From a bacterium (GTDB lineage: Bacteria; Actinomycetota; Acidimicrobiia; Acidimicrobiales; CATQHL01), in assembly GCA_026708055.1 (NCBI GenBank), contig JAPOVS010000019.1, positions 64,532 to 128,531 of the forward strand: a stretch of DNA of 64,000 nt, read 5' to 3'. Each line of letters begins with the position of its first letter. The first letter of the stretch is position 1. Shown here piece by piece: positions 18,052 to 27,062 of this stretch. The notes under the pieces were generated by a model. It did no database searches. It was not told the origin of the DNA and saw only the letters and a list, made by a program, of their open reading frames with translations. A program made the translations under genes and the position numbers.

Positions 18052-18827
18052 GCCTCGCAACCGCCGACTTGGTGCACGACCGTCCGACACTGGTCGTCGG
18101 CGATCTTGTTCTGGACGTCGCGCCGCCGAGGGATCGCACGACCATCGAGATCGTCGTCGAACGCGACGCCTCGCTGGTGCTCAAGGCGCCGCCGGGGGTG
18201 AGCGTCGAACGGGCCGCACGGTTCGTGGCCGACAAGCGTCGCTGGATCTACCGCAAGCTGGCTGAGAAGGACGCCCTCATTGGCCCTCCCGTCGTCAAGC
18301 GGTTCGCCGAGGGCGAAGGGTTCGCCTACCTCGGCCGTAGCCACCGGCTCACTCTCACCGCAGCCAGCGACGCGGGCTGCGTGCGTCTGGAGCGGGGCCG
18401 CTTCCATCTGTCCGCGGGCGAGGCGGAACGAGGAGCCGCGGCGATGCGCCGGTGGTACGCCGATGTTGGGGGACAGTGGCTGCGCCGCCGCATTCGCCCC
18501 TGGGCGGCCCGCCTGGGTGACGCCGCTGTGGCCGTCGAGGTGCGCGACCTCGGCTACCGCTGGGGATCGGCCCGACCGACCGAAGGCCTCCAGCGCGTCA
18601 ACATCCACTGGGCCGCCCTGCAACTCCCGCCGGGCCTCATCGACTACGTGTTGGTCCACGAACTCGCCCACCTGCGAGAGACCAACCACACCCCCGGATT
18701 CTGGGCCACCGTCAGCCGCCTCATGCCCGGATACGAGCACCAGCGAACCGCCCTCGCCGCCGCTGGCAGGACCGTCTGGCTCGGCGTCACCGCTCCCGGC
18801 GAGCCGGTGCCGGAGTCTTCCCGATGA
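18048..18827 (+). CDS. YgjP-type (M48/SprT-like) metallopeptidase associated with the type I system
   Basis: 259 residues; the ATG overlaps the hsdR stop (ATGA), so it belongs to the restriction operon. The zinc motif is 'HELAHLRETNH', His204-Glu205-x-x-His208, preceded by 'YRWGSA' and followed by the conserved 'HTPGFWATVSRLMPGYE'. This is the DUF45/YgjP family, often encoded next to hsdR genes. It may process or regulate the restriction complex, but no role has been established that I can name. The downstream rsgA start overlaps its stop, although that gene is unrelated housekeeping. Confidence 0.88.
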   Translation: MSLATADLVHDRPTLVVGDLVLDVAPPRDRTTIEIVVERDASLVLKAPPGVSVERAARFVADKRRWIYRKLAEKDALIGPPVVKRFAEGEGFAYLGRSHRLTLTAASDAGCVRLERGRFHLSAGEAERGAAAMRRWYADVGGQWLRRRIRPWAARLGDAAVAVEVRDLGYRWGSARPTEGLQRVNIHWAALQLPPGLIDYVLVHELAHLRETNHTPGFWATVSRLMPGYEHQRTALAAAGRTVWLGVTAPGEPVPESSR

Positions 18828-20098
18828 CCGCCGACCGACCCGCTCCACCGGAGTGTCCAGCCGGGCGGACCGAAGGGGCCGCCGACCGGACAGGGGGGCA
18901 ACCGACGGGGTCGGGAGACGTGTCGACAGGCAGCGGGCAGACGCCGGCGGGGGCTCCGATGAGCCTCGAACGCTACGGCTGGGACGCCGGGTGGGAGGAG
19001 GTGCTGGCGCGGCGGCGGGCGGATTCGGCGGTGGGTGACGGGACGGCGTTGGCGGGCAGCCGGCCGGGGCGGGTCGGCACGGTCGGTCGGGGAGTCTGTG
19101 TTGTGCTGGGGGCCGACGGAGAGGTGACGGCGGCCTCCGACTCGCAGCGGTCGCAGGCCGCGGTGTCGCCCAGCGCCGGCGACTGGGTTCTGTTCAGCGA
19201 CGCCGACGGAGGCGCGCCCGGCCGAGGCGACGGCCGGGGGAGCGATGTCGCCAGCAGCGAGGACTCGGACGAGGGGGCGGTCATCGACACGGTGCTTCCG
19301 CGGCGCACCGCCATCGTTCGGCGGGACCCTGCGATCACGGTGACCAAGCAGACGCTGGCAGCAAACGTGGACGTGGTGGGGATCCTTGTCGGCCTGGACC
19401 TGCCGCCGAATGAGGCCCGGATCGAGCGGTTCCTGGTGCTTGCGGCCGACAGCGGTGCCGAGCCTGTGATCGTGCTGAGCAAGGGTGATCTGCTCGACGC
19501 GCCCGGCCGGCGGCGGGTCCACCGCGAGGTGGCATCGGTGGCGCCCGGCATCGACATCGTCGAGACGAGTGCGACCGAGGGCTGGGGACTCGAGGACCTG
19601 CGCCGAGCGATGGCGCCGCACCGGACCTTCGTGGCCCTGGGGCCGTCGGGCGTGGGGAAGTCGACCCTGCTGAACGCGCTGGTCGGCGCGCCGGTGCTGG
19701 CCGTCGCCGAGGTGCGTGACGCCGACCGCGCCGGCCGGCACACCACAGTGCGCCGCGAACTCGTGCTGATGCCCAGCGGCGGGGTGCTCATCGACACGCC
19801 CGGCCTGCGGGCGGTGAGCCTCTGGGAGGCCGACGTGGCCCTCGACGAGGTGTTCTCCGACATCGCCGGCCGCGCCGGCGATTGCCGGTTCCGGGACTGC
19901 ACCCACCGCAGCGAGCCGGGATGCGCCGTCCAGCAGGCCGTGCGCGCCGGGGAGGTGGACGCCGCCCGGCTCGAGCGCTACCAGCGGCTGTGGGACGAGT
20001 TGGCGCAACAGTCCGAGGCTCGCGCCGAGCGGCTGCGGCTGCAGTCACGCGGCCGGCGTGGCGTCAAGCGTCGCCGGAGGGTGCGCCGCCGCTCCTAG
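18824..20098 (+). CDS. rsgA: Ribosome small-subunit-dependent GTPase A
   Basis: 424 residues from the ATG overlapping the previous stop. The first 45 residues are low-complexity, so the in-frame ATG at 18959 ('MSLERYGWD') could be the true start. Circularly permuted GTPase: 'VLSKGDLLD' (G4) precedes P-loop 'GPSGVGKST' (Lys279), then 'DTPGLR' (G3). The C-terminal zinc site reads 'CRFRDCTHRSEPGC'. It assists late maturation of the 30S subunit. A Gly/Asp/Ser-rich stretch in the OB domain (about residues 125-150, 'GRGDGRGSDVASSED') is longer than usual. Confidence 0.9.
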   Translation: MTADRPAPPECPAGRTEGAADRTGGQPTGSGDVSTGSGQTPAGAPMSLERYGWDAGWEEVLARRRADSAVGDGTALAGSRPGRVGTVGRGVCVVLGADGEVTAASDSQRSQAAVSPSAGDWVLFSDADGGAPGRGDGRGSDVASSEDSDEGAVIDTVLPRRTAIVRRDPAITVTKQTLAANVDVVGILVGLDLPPNEARIERFLVLAADSGAEPVIVLSKGDLLDAPGRRRVHREVASVAPGIDIVETSATEGWGLEDLRRAMAPHRTFVALGPSGVGKSTLLNALVGAPVLAVAEVRDADRAGRHTTVRRELVLMPSGGVLIDTPGLRAVSLWEADVALDEVFSDIAGRAGDCRFRDCTHRSEPGCAVQQAVRAGEVDAARLERYQRLWDELAQQSEARAERLRLQSRGRRGVKRRRRVRRRS

Positions 20099-20137
20099 CG
20101 CACAGCCGGACAGGAGGCGATGACGGTCGGGGCGAAC

Positions 20138-20680
20138 TCAGTTGGAGCGGAGGTCGTCGGGGTAGTTCTGGAACCAGGACACCTGGTCCGGCTGGCGCGC
20201 CAGCACCGACTTCCGGAGTCCGCCGGGGTCGTCGGTGAGGACATCGCCGGGCTCGGGATCCACCACGAACCATGCGCCGGCGGCGATCTCGCCGTCGAGC
20301 TGGTTGGCGTCCCAGCCGGCGTAGCCGAAGAAGAGACGCAATCCGGGCCTGCCGGCGAGCTGCTCGGCCCCCAGGGAGAGGTCCACGCTGCCGACATCGT
20401 CGAGGATGCGCTTCCAGCCCAACTCCGAGCAGCCGGGCCACTCCCGTGCCAGGCCGATGAGGCTCTCGGGCGACACCGGTCCGCCCGAGTACAGCACCCC
20501 CGGCACGTCCTCCCAACCGGTCAGCAACTCGGAGACGACAAGCGACGAGGGCCGGTTGAGCACAATGCCGACGGCGCCCTCGGCGGTGTGCTCCAGCAGC
20601 AGCACGACGGTTTGGTCGAAGTTGCCGTCGTCGATGAGCGGCGTGGCGACCAGCAACTTGCGGGCGTGGAACTCGCTCAT
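20138..20680 (-). CDS. YqgE/AlgH family protein
   Basis: 180 residues beginning 'MSEFHARKLLVATPLIDDG' with the classic 'NFDQTVVLLLEH' and 'GIVLNRPS' blocks of the YqgE/AlgH family, and 'FFGYAGWDANQLDGEI' later. Members are conserved cytosolic proteins of unknown biochemical role, once linked to alginate regulation. Length is normal. Convergent with rsgA (39 nt apart), upstream of which no operon partner exists on the minus strand except serC 67 nt away. Confidence 0.92.
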   Translation of the reverse strand: MSEFHARKLLVATPLIDDGNFDQTVVLLLEHTAEGAVGIVLNRPSSLVVSELLTGWEDVPGVLYSGGPVSPESLIGLAREWPGCSELGWKRILDDVGSVDLSLGAEQLAGRPGLRLFFGYAGWDANQLDGEIAAGAWFVVDPEPGDVLTDDPGGLRKSVLARQPDQVSWFQNYPDDLRSN

Positions 20681-20747
20681 GGCACAGCGCGCGGACCGGC
20701 GTCCGCCGACGGCTTCAGCGGGACGTTGCCGGGGCGGGCCCAGGCGC

Positions 20748-21887
20748 CTACAACCGGGCCACGATGTGGTCGATACATGCGCAGAGCGCCGCCACGTCGT
20801 CGGGCGGGATGGCGGGGAACAGCGAGATGCGGAGTTGGTTGCGGCCGAGCGCCCGGTAGGACTCGGTGTCCACGATGCCGTTGGCCCGCAGCTCCGTGGC
20901 GATCCTTCCGGCGTCGGCGACGTCGGCGTCGATGTCGATGGTGGCCACCACGTGACTGCGCTTGGCCACGTCGGTCACGAACGATTCGGCGTAGTCGGAT
21001 GCCTCAGCCCAGTCGTAGATGGTTTCCGCCGACGCGTCGCAGCGGGCGGCGGCCCATTCCAGGCCCCCGTTGGCGCACATCCACTCCACTGTCTGCAGCG
21101 TGAGGAACACCGTCGCCAGCGCCGGCGTGTTGTAGGTCTGGTTGGCGGCGGAATTCTTCACGGCGAGCGGCAGGCTCAGCGTGGGAGGACACCAGCGCCC
21201 GCTGTCGCCGATCGCGGCGATGCGCTCCAGCGCCGACGGCGAGCAGCACGCCACCCACAGCCCGCCGTCGGCGGCGAAGCACTTCTGCGGCGAGAAGTAG
21301 TACACGTCCACCTCGGCCGGGTCCCAGCGCAGGCCGCCGGCGCCGGAGGTTGCGTCCACGGCCACCAACCCGTCTTCGGGGCCGACCCCCGCCGGTCGCC
21401 GTAGACGCATCTGCACGCCCGTGGAGGTCTCGTTGTGGGTCAGCGCGTAGACGTCCACGTCGGCGGGGACCGGGTCCGGATGGGTACCGAAGGGGGTCTC
21501 GATGATCTGCGGCGCCTCGAGGTGCGGCACGGCCTGCACGGCCCGGGCGAACTTGGCGGAGAACTCCCCGAAGGCCAGATGCTGGCTGCGGCGGCGGATC
21601 AGCCCGAAGCTCAGGCAGTCCCAGAGGCCGGTGGCGCCGCCGTTGCCGAGCACCACCTCCCAGTCCTCTGGCAGCGAGAAGAGTTCAGCGAACCCCGCCT
21701 GCAGCCGGGCGACGACGCTGCGCACGCCGGGGCGACGGTGGCTGGTGCCCAAGTAGCCGCCGGCCGTCTCGGCCAAGGCTGCCACAGCCTCGGGGGGCAC
21801 CCGCGAGGGTCCGCTGCCGAAGCGCCCGTCGCTCGGGCGAATCCCGTCGGGAAGGACGATGTTGTTCGACGAGCTGTCGCCGGTCAT
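20748..21887 (-). CDS. serC: Phosphoserine aminotransferase (Mycobacterium-type)
   Basis: 379 residues starting at the ATG read from 21887. '[14 protein letters not shown]' and '[16 protein letters not shown]' are signatures of the actinobacterial SerC group; Lys202 in SPQK is the PLP Schiff-base lysine. It transaminates 3-phosphohydroxypyruvate with glutamate in serine synthesis, the step after SerA, whose gene lies 5 kb away on the other strand. Divergent from the aspartate aminotransferase gene, with only about 31 bp between starts, so their promoters must overlap. Confidence 0.94.
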   Translation of the reverse strand: MTGDSSSNNIVLPDGIRPSDGRFGSGPSRVPPEAVAALAETAGGYLGTSHRRPGVRSVVARLQAGFAELFSLPEDWEVVLGNGGATGLWDCLSFGLIRRRSQHLAFGEFSAKFARAVQAVPHLEAPQIIETPFGTHPDPVPADVDVYALTHNETSTGVQMRLRRPAGVGPEDGLVAVDATSGAGGLRWDPAEVDVYYFSPQKCFAADGGLWVACCSPSALERIAAIGDSGRWCPPTLSLPLAVKNSAANQTYNTPALATVFLTLQTVEWMCANGGLEWAAARCDASAETIYDWAEASDYAESFVTDVAKRSHVVATIDIDADVADAGRIATELRANGIVDTESYRALGRNQLRISLFPAIPPDDVAALCACIDHIVARL

Positions 21888-21918
21888 TTTTGCCTTGCCG
21901 GGCTGCCAGACTGCACCC

Positions 21919-23166
21919 GTGAGTTCCCTGTCATCATCCTCATCACCTCAATCGTCACCCGATTCGTCCACCTCATTTCTATCGGTCTCGCGGGCGGTGG
22001 CGGCGATCACCCCGTCGGCGACGGTCAGCACCGACTCCAAGGCCAAGGCGTTGCGGGCCGCGGGGGAGCCGGTCATCGGCTTCGGCGCCGGCGAGCCCGA
22101 CTTCCCGACGCCGCCCCACATCGTGGAGGCCGCGGTGCGCGCCTGTCGGGAGCCGCGCGACCACCGCTACAGCCCGACGCCGGGGCTCCCCGAGTTGCGC
22201 GAGGCGGTCGCCGCCAAGACGCTTCGGGACTCCGGCCTCGACGTGTCGCCGCAGCAGGTGGTCATCACTGCGGGCGGCAAGCATGCCGTCTACAACGCCC
22301 TGCTGACGTTGCTGGACTCCGGCGACGAGGTCATCCTGCCCGCCCCCTACTGGCCGACCTATCCCGAGCCGGCGGCGATGGTGGGGGCGCGGACTGTGGT
22401 GGTTCCGACCGACGTCGCAAGCGGCTACCGGGTCACCGTCGAGCAGCTCGAGGCGGCGCGCACGCCCCGAACCAAGATGCTGATCTTCGTGTCGCCGTCG
22501 AACCCCACCGGGAGCGTGTACCCGCCCGGCGAGGTCGAGGCGATCGGGGACTGGGCCGCGGCGCACGGCATATGGGTGCTGACCGACGAGATCTACGAGC
22601 ACCTCACCTACGACGGTCACCGTCACGTCTCGCTGCCCGTCGTGGCGCCCGCCGCGGCTGAGCGCTGCGTGGTGATCAACGGGGTGGCCAAGACATACGC
22701 CATGACCGGCTGGCGCGTCGGCTGGATGATCGCGCCGGCGCCCGTGGCGGCGGCCGCGTCCGCCCTGCAGTCGCACCAGATCTCCAACGTCTGCAACGTG
22801 TCGCAGCGGGCCACCTTGGCCGCCGTCTCGGGACCGCTCGACGCGGTGGCCGAGATGCGGACCCACTTCGACCGCCGCAGGCGCACCATGCACGGGATGC
22901 TGTCGCAGATCCCCGGCATCAACTGCCCGCTGCCGCAGGGCGCCTTCTACGCGTTCCCGTCGCTGGAGCAGGTGATGGAGCGGCCGATCGCCGGGCGCAA
23001 GGTGGAGTCCAGCCTCGAGCTGGCCGATCTGCTGCTGTCCGAAGCGAAGGTGGCCGTGGTGGCCGGCGAGGCGTTCGGGGCGCCCGGATGCGTCCGACTC
23101 TCCTTCGCCCTCGCCAACGCCGACCTGGCCGAGGGCGTCGGCCGCATCGTGGACTTCCTTTCCTAG
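21919..23166 (+). CDS. aspC: Aspartate/aromatic-type aminotransferase (class I)
   Basis: 415 residues from the GTG at 21919; a start farther left would run into the divergent serC start. The first 25 residues are Ser-rich and poorly conserved, the fold begins at '[19 protein letters not shown]'. Standard fold-type I features: '[11 protein letters not shown]', 'PYWPTYPE', '[10 protein letters not shown]', PLP lysine Lys258 in '[12 protein letters not shown]' and a substrate arginine in 'PGCVRLSFA'. Bacillus-type aspartate aminotransferase converting aspartate and 2-oxoglutarate. Aromatic or other amino-acid substrates cannot be excluded. Confidence 0.88.
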   Translation: MSSLSSSSSPQSSPDSSTSFLSVSRAVAAITPSATVSTDSKAKALRAAGEPVIGFGAGEPDFPTPPHIVEAAVRACREPRDHRYSPTPGLPELREAVAAKTLRDSGLDVSPQQVVITAGGKHAVYNALLTLLDSGDEVILPAPYWPTYPEPAAMVGARTVVVPTDVASGYRVTVEQLEAARTPRTKMLIFVSPSNPTGSVYPPGEVEAIGDWAAAHGIWVLTDEIYEHLTYDGHRHVSLPVVAPAAAERCVVINGVAKTYAMTGWRVGWMIAPAPVAAAASALQSHQISNVCNVSQRATLAAVSGPLDAVAEMRTHFDRRRRTMHGMLSQIPGINCPLPQGAFYAFPSLEQVMERPIAGRKVESSLELADLLLSEAKVAVVAGEAFGAPGCVRLSFALANADLAEGVGRIVDFLS

Positions 23167-23275
23167 CCGGCTACCGGGCAGTGCCTCCGACCACCGCTCG
23201 CGTCGTTCCTCTCGCGGCCCGATCTGCGCCTCCAGTGAGTCACCGGGCGCACGCCGAGCCAATGCCCCCGCAGCG

Positions 23276-25522
23276 ATGAGCGCCCGGAGTCCAGGTCGCA
23301 TCGTGCCGGGCGGAGCGGCGCCGTTCGGTGCTTGGCCGTCGCCGGTCACGCCCGAGTCGCTGGCCGCCGGCAGTGTCCGGATCACCTCGCTGGTGGCCGA
23401 CGGCGGCGACCTGTGGTGGTCCGAGACGCGGCCCGCGGCGAACGGCCGGACCGTGCTGATGCGCCGCAGCGCCGACGGGTCGGTGCGGGAGATGACCCCG
23501 CCGGACGCCAACGTGCGCAGCCGCGTCCACTCCTACGGCGGCGCCGCTTGGTGGGTGGCCGACGGCGTCTGCGTGTACTCCGACGACAGCGACTTCCGGC
23601 TGCGGCGTCTCGGCGCCGACGACGGCGAGCCTGTCGCGCTCACGCCCGAGGGCGCCGACCGCTCGTCTCTCTACGCTGACGGTCGGCTCAGCGCCGACGG
23701 GCAGTGGTTCGTGTGCGTGCGGGAACGCCCCGCACGCCCCGAGAACGTCAACGAGATCGTCTCTGTGGCCCTCGACGGCAGCGGCCGGGTGGAGGTGACT
23801 GTCAGCGGTGCCGACTTCTACTCCGACCCCCGTCCCTCGCCGTGCGGGCGCCGGCTGGCCTGGTTGCAGTGGGACCACCCGAACATGCCCTGGGACGGTT
23901 GCGAGCTGCACGTGGCGCGCCTCGATGGCCCCACGGTCGCCGGGTCCCGGTGCGTCGCCGGTGGGCTCGACGAATGGATCTTCGGGCCGGCTTGGGGTGA
24001 CGGCGGGCCGAACCGGGTGAGCGACGGCTCGGGATCGTCCACGCGCGCTGCCGCCGCGCCTCATGACGTGGATCCCTCGTCGCTCACTTGGGTAAGCGAC
24101 GGTTCGGGGTGGTCCACCCTGTGGGTACTGGAGGGCGATCCGCTGGCGGCGGATGCCTCGCCGCGCATCCGGCTGGACTTGCCCGACGGCGAGATCCAGA
24201 CCGCCCCCTGGGTGTTCGGCATGAGCCGCTACGCCGTGTGGTCGGCCGCGGGGGATCGCGGGGGTCTGGCCTATGCGGTGGCCCGCCGGGGAGGCCACGA
24301 GCTGCGGCTCGTAGGCGGGCGGCCGGGCGCCGCTGGTGTCGGGGCCGCCGACGCAGGCACCGCCGAGAGCAGTGAGGACCCGGGTGATGCGAGGAGCGGC
24401 ACTGCGACCGGTGGACTTGCCGCGTCGCTGCGCCCGCGGGGTGCGCGTGACGACCCGGCTGATGTGAGACGCGGCACTGCGGCGGTCGCGGGATCCGAGG
24501 TGCCCGCCGTGGCCACCTGCCGGGCGCACACCTCTTTCGGTGCCTTGCGTGCCTGGGAGGGGGGTGTGGCCTGCGTGGCCGGCTCGCCGTCGGTGGAGAA
24601 CGAGATCCTGCACGTCACCGGCGCAGGCGCGGTGGCGGAGGCTCGAGTCGTGTACTCGCCGCCGGCACTGCGCCTCGATCCGGGCTTGACGCCGGAACCC
24701 GAGCCGGTGACGTTCCCCACGACCGGCGGCGATGTGGCGCACGGCTGGTTCTACCGCCCGGCCAACCCCGACGTCGCCGTTAGTGAGGGCGCCGGTGCGC
24801 CGCCGCTGCTGGTCATGGCCCACGGCGGCCCCACTGGGGCGGCCCGCACCGCCCTGCACCTGGGGCTGCGTTACTGGACCAGCCGGGGCATCGCCGTGGT
24901 GGACGTGGACTACCGGGGCAGCACCGGCTACGGCAGGGCGTACCGCCGCGCCCTCGACGGCGGCTGGGGCGTCACCGACGTGGCCGACTGCGTGGCGGCG
25001 GCACGGCACCTTGCCGAGCGCGGCGAGGCCGACGGTGATCGCCTGGCCATGATCGGCGCCAGCGCCGGGGGCTACGCGGTGCTGCAGGCCGTCACGGAGT
25101 ACGACGTGTTCTCCGCCGGCCTCATCCGCTACGGCGTCACCGACCTGGAGGCCCTGGCCCGCGACACCCACAAGTTCGAGAAGCACTACATGGACCGCCT
25201 CGTTGGCCCGTACCCCCAGGAGCGCGACCTCTACGTCGAGCGCTCGCCGATCCACCGGGTGGAGCGCATCTCGTGTCCCATGCTCGTCCTGCAGGGCGAC
25301 AGCGATCCCGTGGTGCCGCCGAAGCAGGCGGAGGCACTGGTGGAGGCCCTGGAGCGCAACGGGCTCCCCTACGCCTACCTTCTGTTCGAGGGCGAGGCGC
25401 ACGGCTTCCGGGGCGCCGAGGCGATCGTGGCGGCCGCCGCGGCCGAGCTCTCCTTCCTGGCGCAGATCTTCGGCTTCGAGCCAGCCGACGACGTCGCGCC
25501 CGTCGCGGTGCGCAACCTCTGA
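23276..25522 (+). CDS. S9-family prolyl oligopeptidase (acylaminoacyl-peptidase-like)
   Basis: 748 residues. N-terminal beta-propeller with WD-like strands, then an alpha/beta hydrolase. Catalytic triad visible: Ser596 in 'GASAGGYA', Asp677 in 'GDSDPVV' and His709 in 'GEAHGF'. The 'HGGPTGAARTALHLGLRYW' oxyanion region is typical. It cleaves short peptides, likely cytosolic since no signal peptide is seen. Two in-frame inserts sit in the propeller (about residues 248-280 and 367-405), each repeating a host segment 75 bp apart, making the protein longer than the usual 620-680 residues. Confidence 0.9.
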   Translation: MSARSPGRIVPGGAAPFGAWPSPVTPESLAAGSVRITSLVADGGDLWWSETRPAANGRTVLMRRSADGSVREMTPPDANVRSRVHSYGGAAWWVADGVCVYSDDSDFRLRRLGADDGEPVALTPEGADRSSLYADGRLSADGQWFVCVRERPARPENVNEIVSVALDGSGRVEVTVSGADFYSDPRPSPCGRRLAWLQWDHPNMPWDGCELHVARLDGPTVAGSRCVAGGLDEWIFGPAWGDGGPNRVSDGSGSSTRAAAAPHDVDPSSLTWVSDGSGWSTLWVLEGDPLAADASPRIRLDLPDGEIQTAPWVFGMSRYAVWSAAGDRGGLAYAVARRGGHELRLVGGRPGAAGVGAADAGTAESSEDPGDARSGTATGGLAASLRPRGARDDPADVRRGTAAVAGSEVPAVATCRAHTSFGALRAWEGGVACVAGSPSVENEILHVTGAGAVAEARVVYSPPALRLDPGLTPEPEPVTFPTTGGDVAHGWFYRPANPDVAVSEGAGAPPLLVMAHGGPTGAARTALHLGLRYWTSRGIAVVDVDYRGSTGYGRAYRRALDGGWGVTDVADCVAAARHLAERGEADGDRLAMIGASAGGYAVLQAVTEYDVFSAGLIRYGVTDLEALARDTHKFEKHYMDRLVGPYPQERDLYVERSPIHRVERISCPMLVLQGDSDPVVPPKQAEALVEALERNGLPYAYLLFEGEAHGFRGAEAIVAAAAAELSFLAQIFGFEPADDVAPVAVRNL
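24017..24115 (+). repeat. In-frame duplication, 75-bp period, in the S9 peptidase gene (insert 1)
   Basis: GTGAGCGACGGCTCGGG at 24017 recurs as GTAAGCGACGGTTCGGG at 24092, 75 bp later. The unit is also palindromic: GTGAGCGACG at 24017 is answered by its exact complement CGTCGCTCAC at about 24078-24087, with further inner matches, so the insert could fold as an imperfect hairpin. Confidence 0.75.
24374..24481 (+). repeat. In-frame duplication, 75-bp period, in the S9 peptidase gene (insert 2)
   Basis: A 33-bp stretch from 24374 (peptide EDPGDARSGTA) recurs 75 bp later at 24449 (DDPADVRRGTA). Several positions differ, so the copies are not recent. The DNA between them encodes Gly/Leu/Arg-rich residues with no similarity to insert 1. 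Confidence 0.7.
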
Positions 25523-25652
25523 GACCGGCGCCGCAGCGCCGCCTGCCGCGACGCCCGTGCTGCCACTGTGCAGAAGAGACGAGCCGGTAGGGTCGCTGCA
25601 CACCCCAGTGACCAACGATCGCCCGCGAGAATCGAGGTGCACCACCGTGAGG

Positions 25653-26945
25653 ATGAACGACATCGTACGAAAGGGTGCGCTCATTGCCGGTGTGTCGGCG
25701 GTGCTGCTGGTTGCGGCTGCCTGCGGCGACGGCGGTGGACAGCAGGTGGCGACGCAGTCGGGCGCCCCGCAGGCGCCGCTGAGCGAATCACCGCCGGAGT
25801 CGCTGGCGCCAGCCGAGTCACTGGCCACGGCGCCCGTCCCGGCGCCCGCGGCGGCCGAACCCCCGGCGGCCGAACCCCCGGCCGAACCTGCGCCTCCGCC
25901 GGCGCCGGCCTCCCCCGCCGAACCCGTCCCCCCGCCGGTCGCCGGCGCCACCGAGGCCCCGCCGCCGAGCCCTGGATCTCTGAGCGGGGCGGAGGTCGCA
26001 CGGCTCGTGGCCGCGGCGCAGGCGGCCTACGACGACATCACCTCGGTGGAGTACGAGGTGCTCCTGTCGATGGAGGTGAGCATCGAAGGGATGAAGCTGG
26101 GATCGCTGAGCGACGAGCCGTTCGCGCTGGTGCGGACCGTGGGGCCTCATACCTGGCTGAGCGTCGATCCGGCGGCCATGGGCGTGCTCGCCTTCGCGGA
26201 GGGCGGCCTGGCGCCCGGTCTTGGGGATGCACCGCCCATGGAGTTCGTCATCGACGAAACCGGCGCTTCGTATGCCAGAGTCGAGCCGTTGCTGGCGCTC
26301 GACGGGGCCGGGAGCGAGCCGACCGGCCCGCTGGCCGACGCCGTCGCCGAGGCCGGCGGGGACATCAGCGACCTGTGGATCGACGTCGCCAGCGCGTCCG
26401 GCGATGACGAGCTGGGTCTGTTCGGGGAGCTCCCGCTCGCCCCGCAGCTCGCGGAATTCCTGGAACTGGCGGAGGCCGCGACCGCCGCGGGCGCCGTGCT
26501 GGAGGCCGAGTACCTGGGGCCTGGCGAGGTGGGCGGCACCGCCGTCGAGACCTACCGGATGACCGTCGACTTGGCGGCCGCGGCCGAGCAGCTCTCCGAC
26601 TTCATCGGCGGGCTGTTGGGAGAGGACGCCGGCTCTGTCCCCGACGCCGGGGAACTGTTCGAGATGCTGCCCGGGCCTGTGCCGACCGAGATCGAGTTCG
26701 CTGCCGACGCCGACGGCGCGATCCGGAGATTGACACAGGTCGTCGACCTGAGCCAGTTGTTGCTGGGCGGCCTCGCCGCGTTCGGGGACATGGGGTCACA
26801 GGGCGCCGAAGGCGCCGCGCCCCTCGATCTGCCCGACATCGAGTACGTGCTCAGCACCGGATTCACGGTCCTGGCACTGAACGACCCGTCGCTGGCCGTC
26901 TCCCTCCCCGACCCGTCCCAGATCCTCGACGTCCCGTCCCTCTAG
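25653..26945 (+). CDS. Secreted lipoprotein, possibly LppX/LprAFG-like
   Basis: 430 residues from the ATG at 25653 (a GTG two codons earlier is also possible). Signal peptide with hydrophobic core 'ALIAGVSAVLLVAAAC' and lipobox ending at Cys25, then a Pro/Ala/Glu-rich tether of about 75 residues. The remaining domain has alternating strands such as 'SVEYEVLLSMEVSIEG' and 'LEAEYLGPGEVGGTAVETY', a layout like the LppX/LprAFG or LolA-type lipid-binding fold, but that assignment is tentative. Expected to be anchored on the outer face of the membrane. Upstream S9 peptidase ends 130 nt before it. Confidence 0.75.
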   Translation: MNDIVRKGALIAGVSAVLLVAAACGDGGGQQVATQSGAPQAPLSESPPESLAPAESLATAPVPAPAAAEPPAAEPPAEPAPPPAPASPAEPVPPPVAGATEAPPPSPGSLSGAEVARLVAAAQAAYDDITSVEYEVLLSMEVSIEGMKLGSLSDEPFALVRTVGPHTWLSVDPAAMGVLAFAEGGLAPGLGDAPPMEFVIDETGASYARVEPLLALDGAGSEPTGPLADAVAEAGGDISDLWIDVASASGDDELGLFGELPLAPQLAEFLELAEAATAAGAVLEAEYLGPGEVGGTAVETYRMTVDLAAAAEQLSDFIGGLLGEDAGSVPDAGELFEMLPGPVPTEIEFAADADGAIRRLTQVVDLSQLLLGGLAAFGDMGSQGAEGAAPLDLPDIEYVLSTGFTVLALNDPSLAVSLPDPSQILDVPSL

Positions 26946-27062
26946 CGCCCGGCGCCGGTGCTGGCCGGCGCGTGCCCCGACGCCCGGCTCTAGTGTTCGT
27001 TCGCCGGGCGGCCGGTACGCCAAGAGGCCAAGAGTCCGCACGACAGAGCGAGGTGAGCCCCC

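Noticed and set aside
19197-19285. RsgA Gly/Asp-rich loop as a member of the 72/75-bp insert family
   Set aside because: The best internal match is at about 63 bp and is weak, so it does not fit the pattern.
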